Part shown: in pieces, positions 7,466-9,793 of the stretch
Numbering within the stretch: position 1 is the stretch's first letter
Layout of the letters: each line of letters opens with the position of its first letter
Source: Bacteroidota bacterium
GTDB taxonomy: Bacteria > Bacteroidota > Bacteroidia > Flavobacteriales_D > Crocinitomicaceae
Reading direction: 5' to 3'
DNA length: 9,793 nucleotides
Assembly: GCA_016866415.1 (NCBI GenBank)
Contig: VGML01000070.1
Location: forward strand, 1 to 9,793
The notes under the pieces: generated by a model
Databases searched by the model: none
The model's input: the letters and a program-made list of their open reading frames with translations, nothing else
Told to the model about the DNA's origin: nothing
Program-made: the position numbers and the translations under genes

Positions 7466-9793
7466 ATGAAAAAAATCTACTTATTTACGGCAATTGTCCT
7501 CATAACTTGGAATGCTTTTGCTCAAATTGAAGGAACCTGGCGACTTGCCCCTGCAGCGGGTTCATTGGGTGTTGGGCCAGATCAGGGAAATATCTCTTGG
7601 TGGTCAAATGGTGCGGCTGACGTAACAACACGTGCTTGTCTATTTGACGATTCAATCAAATTTGAGGCTAATGGTACAATGACTCACTACATGGATGGTA
7701 GTACATGGGTAGAAGGATGGCAGGGTTCTCCTGATGGATGTAATACACCAGTTGCGCCGCATGACGGAACTACAAATGCCCCTTACACATATACATACAA
7801 TTCAACCTCTGGAGAATTAACAGTAAATGGTATTGGAGCCCACATGGGTCTTGCGAAAGTAATCAATGGCGGGGAGCTTACAAGTCCTGCAAATGCTGCT
7901 TCTAGTATTACCTATATCACTACTTTTTCAAATAATAACAACACGCTTACATTAGATATCAGCATCGGAGGAGGATGGTGGAGATTTGTTTATGAGAGAA
8001 TAATAACTGTAACTAATCCACTTGAAGGCACTTGGCGACTTGCTCCTGCCGCAGGGTCTTTAGGTGTTGGGCCAAATCAAGGAGATATTTCTTGGTGGTC
8101 TAATTCTTCAGGTGATGTTTCTGTAAGAGCGTGTTTGTTTGATGATTCAATCAAATTTGAGGCTAATGGTGCAATGACTCACTACATGGATGGTAGTACG
8201 TGGTTAGAGGCATGGCAAGGAGCTTCACCTGATGGTTGTGGTACTCCAGTTGCTCCTCACACAGGAGGTGCTTTCTCATACACATACAGTGGAGGTGAAT
8301 TAACGATAAATGGCCTAGGAGGACATATCGGTCTTGCGAAAGTATACAATGGTGGAGAATTAGCTAATCCAGCGAACGCTCCAGCTTCAATTATATACCA
8401 AATCACTTTCGCAAACAACGATAATACCATGATAGCAGATATCAATTTTGGTCAAGGGTGGTGGAGATTTATCTACGAGAGAACCCAACAAGTTGTTGTT
8501 GCAGATCCTAATATTACATTTAAAGTAGACATGGCAGATTATACAGGAACAATTGCAACGGGCGTGTTCTTAAATGGAAGCTTCAATAATTGGTGTGGTA
8601 ACTGTACTCCAATGACTAATACATCCGGTTCAATTTGGGAAGTTACAGTGCCGCTTACTGCAGGTCCGATTCAATATAAATTTACCATTGATGGTTGGAA
8701 TGATCAAGAATTCTTTGTTGGTGGAGAATCGTGTGTTGATACAATTGCAGATGGATTCTTTAATCGCTACTATGTTGTTTCAGCTGATGCAACTTTACCT
8801 GCGGTTTGTTTCGGTAGTTGTGAAGCATGTCCAAGTAATGCAACTCAGTTAATTGGCACATGGAAATTAAAACCAAATGCTGGATCTCTTGCAGTAGGGC
8901 CTGCACTTGGCGATGGGTCTTGGTGGTCAAATAGTGCGGCTGAAGTAACAACACGTGCTTGTCTATTTGACGATTCTATCAAATTTGAGGCTAATGGAAC
9001 GATGACGCACTACATGGATGGTAATACTTGGTTAGAAGCATGGCAAGGTTCTCCTGATGGATGTAATACTCCAGTTGCGCCGCATGACGGAACTACAAAT
9101 GCCCCTTTCACTTATACATACAACCCAACCTCTGGAGAATTAACAGTGAATGGTATTGGAGCACACATGGGACTTGCGAAAATAATTAATGGCGGGGAGC
9201 TTACGAATCCTGCTAATGCAGCTTCAAGCATTACATACCTTACTGCATTTTCAGATAATAATAACACGCTAACCTTAGATATTAGTATTGGAGAAGGATG
9301 GTGGAGATTTATCTATCAACGAACAGCAACTGTAACAATGCCAGATCCAAATGTTACCTTTAGAGTAAATATGAGTAATTATACAGGAACAATAGCTAAT
9401 GGAGTTTTTGTTAACGGTTCATTTAACGGATGGTGTGGTAGTTGTAACCCAATGACTGATATGGGTAATGGAATGTGGCAAGTAACGCTTCCAATTCCGG
9501 CAAGTAACATTGAATACAAGTTTACAGTTGATGGATGGACTGCTCAAGAGAATTTTACAGCGAATGACGCGTGTGTTGACCCCAACATGGGTGATCCATA
9601 TTACAATAGATACCTTCAAATTACAGGAGATGTTGTATTGCCAGCGGTATGTTATAGTAGTTGTGATCCATGTCCAAGTAATGCAACTCAGTTAATTGGG
9701 ACATGGAAATTAAAACCAAATGCTGGATCTCTTGCTGTTGGTCCCGCTCTTGGTAATGGTTCATGGTGGTCTAATAGCGCGGCAGACGTAACA
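7466..9793 (+). CDS. Large secreted multi-repeat protein, predicted carbohydrate-binding (3' end outside window)
   Basis: The frame opens at ATG 7466 and has no stop through base 9793, giving at least 776 residues. Residues 1-19 are a Sec signal peptide (MKK, hydrophobic core, cleavage after AFA), with no lipobox Cys, so the protein is exported but not lipidated. The mature chain consists of modules A1 (22-178), A2 (187-339), B1 (347-455), A3 (463-619), B2 (627-736) and A4 (from 744, cut by the window). Module A carries GTW, G-x-L-x-VGP, SWWSN, RACLFDDSIKFEANG, PVAPH, GELT-NG, GLAK and GWWRF; two Cys per copy may form a disulfide. Module B looks like an early-set carbohydrate-binding fold (VF-NGSFN-W, YKFT-DGW) with six Cys. 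Module A resembles the C-terminal half of the operon's PKD lipoprotein, which argues for a shared ligand. No catalytic domain lies within the window, but one could follow, as could a type IX secretion sorting domain. The function is inferred. ATG 7466 is preceded by ATTAAT, as is the GH16 start. Confidence 0.9.
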   Translation, partial: MKKIYLFTAIVLITWNAFAQIEGTWRLAPAAGSLGVGPDQGNISWWSNGAADVTTRACLFDDSIKFEANGTMTHYMDGSTWVEGWQGSPDGCNTPVAPHDGTTNAPYTYTYNSTSGELTVNGIGAHMGLAKVINGGELTSPANAASSITYITTFSNNNNTLTLDISIGGGWWRFVYERIITVTNPLEGTWRLAPAAGSLGVGPNQGDISWWSNSSGDVSVRACLFDDSIKFEANGAMTHYMDGSTWLEAWQGASPDGCGTPVAPHTGGAFSYTYSGGELTINGLGGHIGLAKVYNGGELANPANAPASIIYQITFANNDNTMIADINFGQGWWRFIYERTQQVVVADPNITFKVDMADYTGTIATGVFLNGSFNNWCGNCTPMTNTSGSIWEVTVPLTAGPIQYKFTIDGWNDQEFFVGGESCVDTIADGFFNRYYVVSADATLPAVCFGSCEACPSNATQLIGTWKLKPNAGSLAVGPALGDGSWWSNSAAEVTTRACLFDDSIKFEANGTMTHYMDGNTWLEAWQGSPDGCNTPVAPHDGTTNAPFTYTYNPTSGELTVNGIGAHMGLAKIINGGELTNPANAASSITYLTAFSDNNNTLTLDISIGEGWWRFIYQRTATVTMPDPNVTFRVNMSNYTGTIANGVFVNGSFNGWCGSCNPMTDMGNGMWQVTLPIPASNIEYKFTVDGWTAQENFTANDACVDPNMGDPYYNRYLQITGDVVLPAVCYSSCDPCPSNATQLIGTWKLKPNAGSLAVGPALGNGSWWSNSAADVT
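7529..7999 (+). repeat. Module A1 of the repeat protein
   Basis: This is the first A module, 157 residues from E22 to R178. Its first roughly 27 residues (RLAPAAGSLGVGP and onward) match A2, whereas from AADVTTRACLF on it matches A3 both in protein and in DNA. The 60 bases at 7649-7708 differ from 8144-8203 in A2 at only two positions, and the 61 bases at 7724-7784 differ from 9047-9107 in A3 at one. Confidence 0.9.
8024..8482 (+). repeat. Module A2 of the repeat protein
   Basis: This is the second A module, 153 residues, directly following A1 after an eight-residue linker. It lacks the few residues that A1 and A3 carry after PVAPH and gains one Ala before SPDGC. It is the most divergent of the three complete copies in its second half, but keeps the WW, Cys, DD and GWWRF positions. 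Confidence 0.9.
8504..8830 (+). repeat. Module B1: E-set-like, Cys-rich domain
   Basis: This module has 109 residues. It begins DPNITFKVDM, runs through VFLNGSFNNW and YKFTIDGW, and ends in a VCFGSCEAC cluster. The strand pattern resembles CBM48/AMPK-type early-set domains that bind alpha- or beta-glucans. The six Cys (WCGNC, SCVD and the terminal three) are all conserved in B2, suggesting disulfides or a metal site. Confidence 0.75.
8852..9322 (+). repeat. Module A3 of the repeat protein
   Basis: This is the third A module, 157 residues. It starts with the variant GTWKLKPNAGSLAVGP shared with A4, and from AAEVTTRACLF on it is nearly identical to A1. The 67 bases at 8826-8892, crossing the B1/A3 junction, recur at 9669-9735 across B2/A4 with one mismatch, giving an 843-base period for the B-A unit. 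Confidence 0.9.
9344..9673 (+). repeat. Module B2: E-set-like, Cys-rich domain
   Basis: This is the second B module, 110 residues, beginning DPNVTFRVNM and ending VCYSSCDPC. It is clearly homologous to B1 in protein, with the same six Cys, but its DNA has diverged more than that of the neighbouring A modules. Confidence 0.75.
9695..9793 (+). repeat. Module A4 of the repeat protein, cut by the window end
   Basis: These are the first 33 residues of a fourth A module (IGTWKLKPNAGSLAVGP, then SWWSNSAADVT). It matches A3 in sequence and in its position after a B module, so the A-B unit evidently continues beyond the window. Confidence 0.88.

Noticed and set aside
8257..8954. Short reverse-strand frames inside the repeat protein
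   Set aside because: They are shadows of the repeated coding sequence and have Pro- or His-rich composition typical of antisense frames.
7529..9793. CRISPR array or non-coding satellite as an explanation of the repeats
   Set aside because: The repeats are about 450-850 bases, keep the reading frame throughout, and vary mostly in ways that preserve the protein, so they are protein modules.

Overview
The window reads as part of a low-G+C Bacteroidota genome, most likely a member of the Flavobacteriia. The evidence is a SusC/SusD pair, a run of lipoproteins with a Cys-Lys start to the mature chain, A-rich regions upstream of starts with no Shine-Dalgarno sequence, and a promoter of the Bacteroidota TTG / TAnnTTTG type. 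All genes are on the + strand. A finer placement (for example Crocinitomicaceae) would be a guess.

Positions 1-7406 are the downstream part of a polysaccharide utilisation locus (PUL). In order it holds the C-terminal half of a SusC-like TonB-dependent transporter, a complete SusD-like lipoprotein, a PKD-domain lipoprotein in the SusE-like position, a GH16 endo-beta-glucanase lipoprotein and a GH3 beta-glucosidase lipoprotein. The genes are separated by 0, 11, 10 and 5 bases, so they almost certainly form one operon. GH16 plus GH3 points to a beta-glucan, most plausibly a laminarin-like beta-1,3(/1,6)-glucan or a mixed-linkage glucan. In this model GH16 cuts the polymer at the cell surface, SusD and the PKD lipoprotein hold it, SusC imports the oligosaccharides and GH3 releases glucose.

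After a 59-base AT-rich gap, a large gene starts at 7466 and is still open at the window end. A good promoter match lies over the end of GH3 and the start of that gap. The gene encodes a secreted protein of at least 776 residues with a cleavable signal peptide followed by repeated modules in the order A-A-B-A-B-A(partial). Module A is about 155 residues. Module B is about 110 residues, Cys-rich, and resembles an early-set (E-set, CBM48/AMPK-type) carbohydrate-binding domain.

The most interesting observation is that the C-terminal half of the PUL's PKD lipoprotein appears to be a divergent copy of module A. This links the surface-binding lipoprotein of the operon to the repeat protein and suggests that module A is a glycan-binding (perhaps beta-glucan-binding) domain used once on the cell surface and many times in a secreted protein. 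The repeats also show near-identical DNA patches that differ between repeat pairs, a pattern expected of recent duplication and gene conversion.
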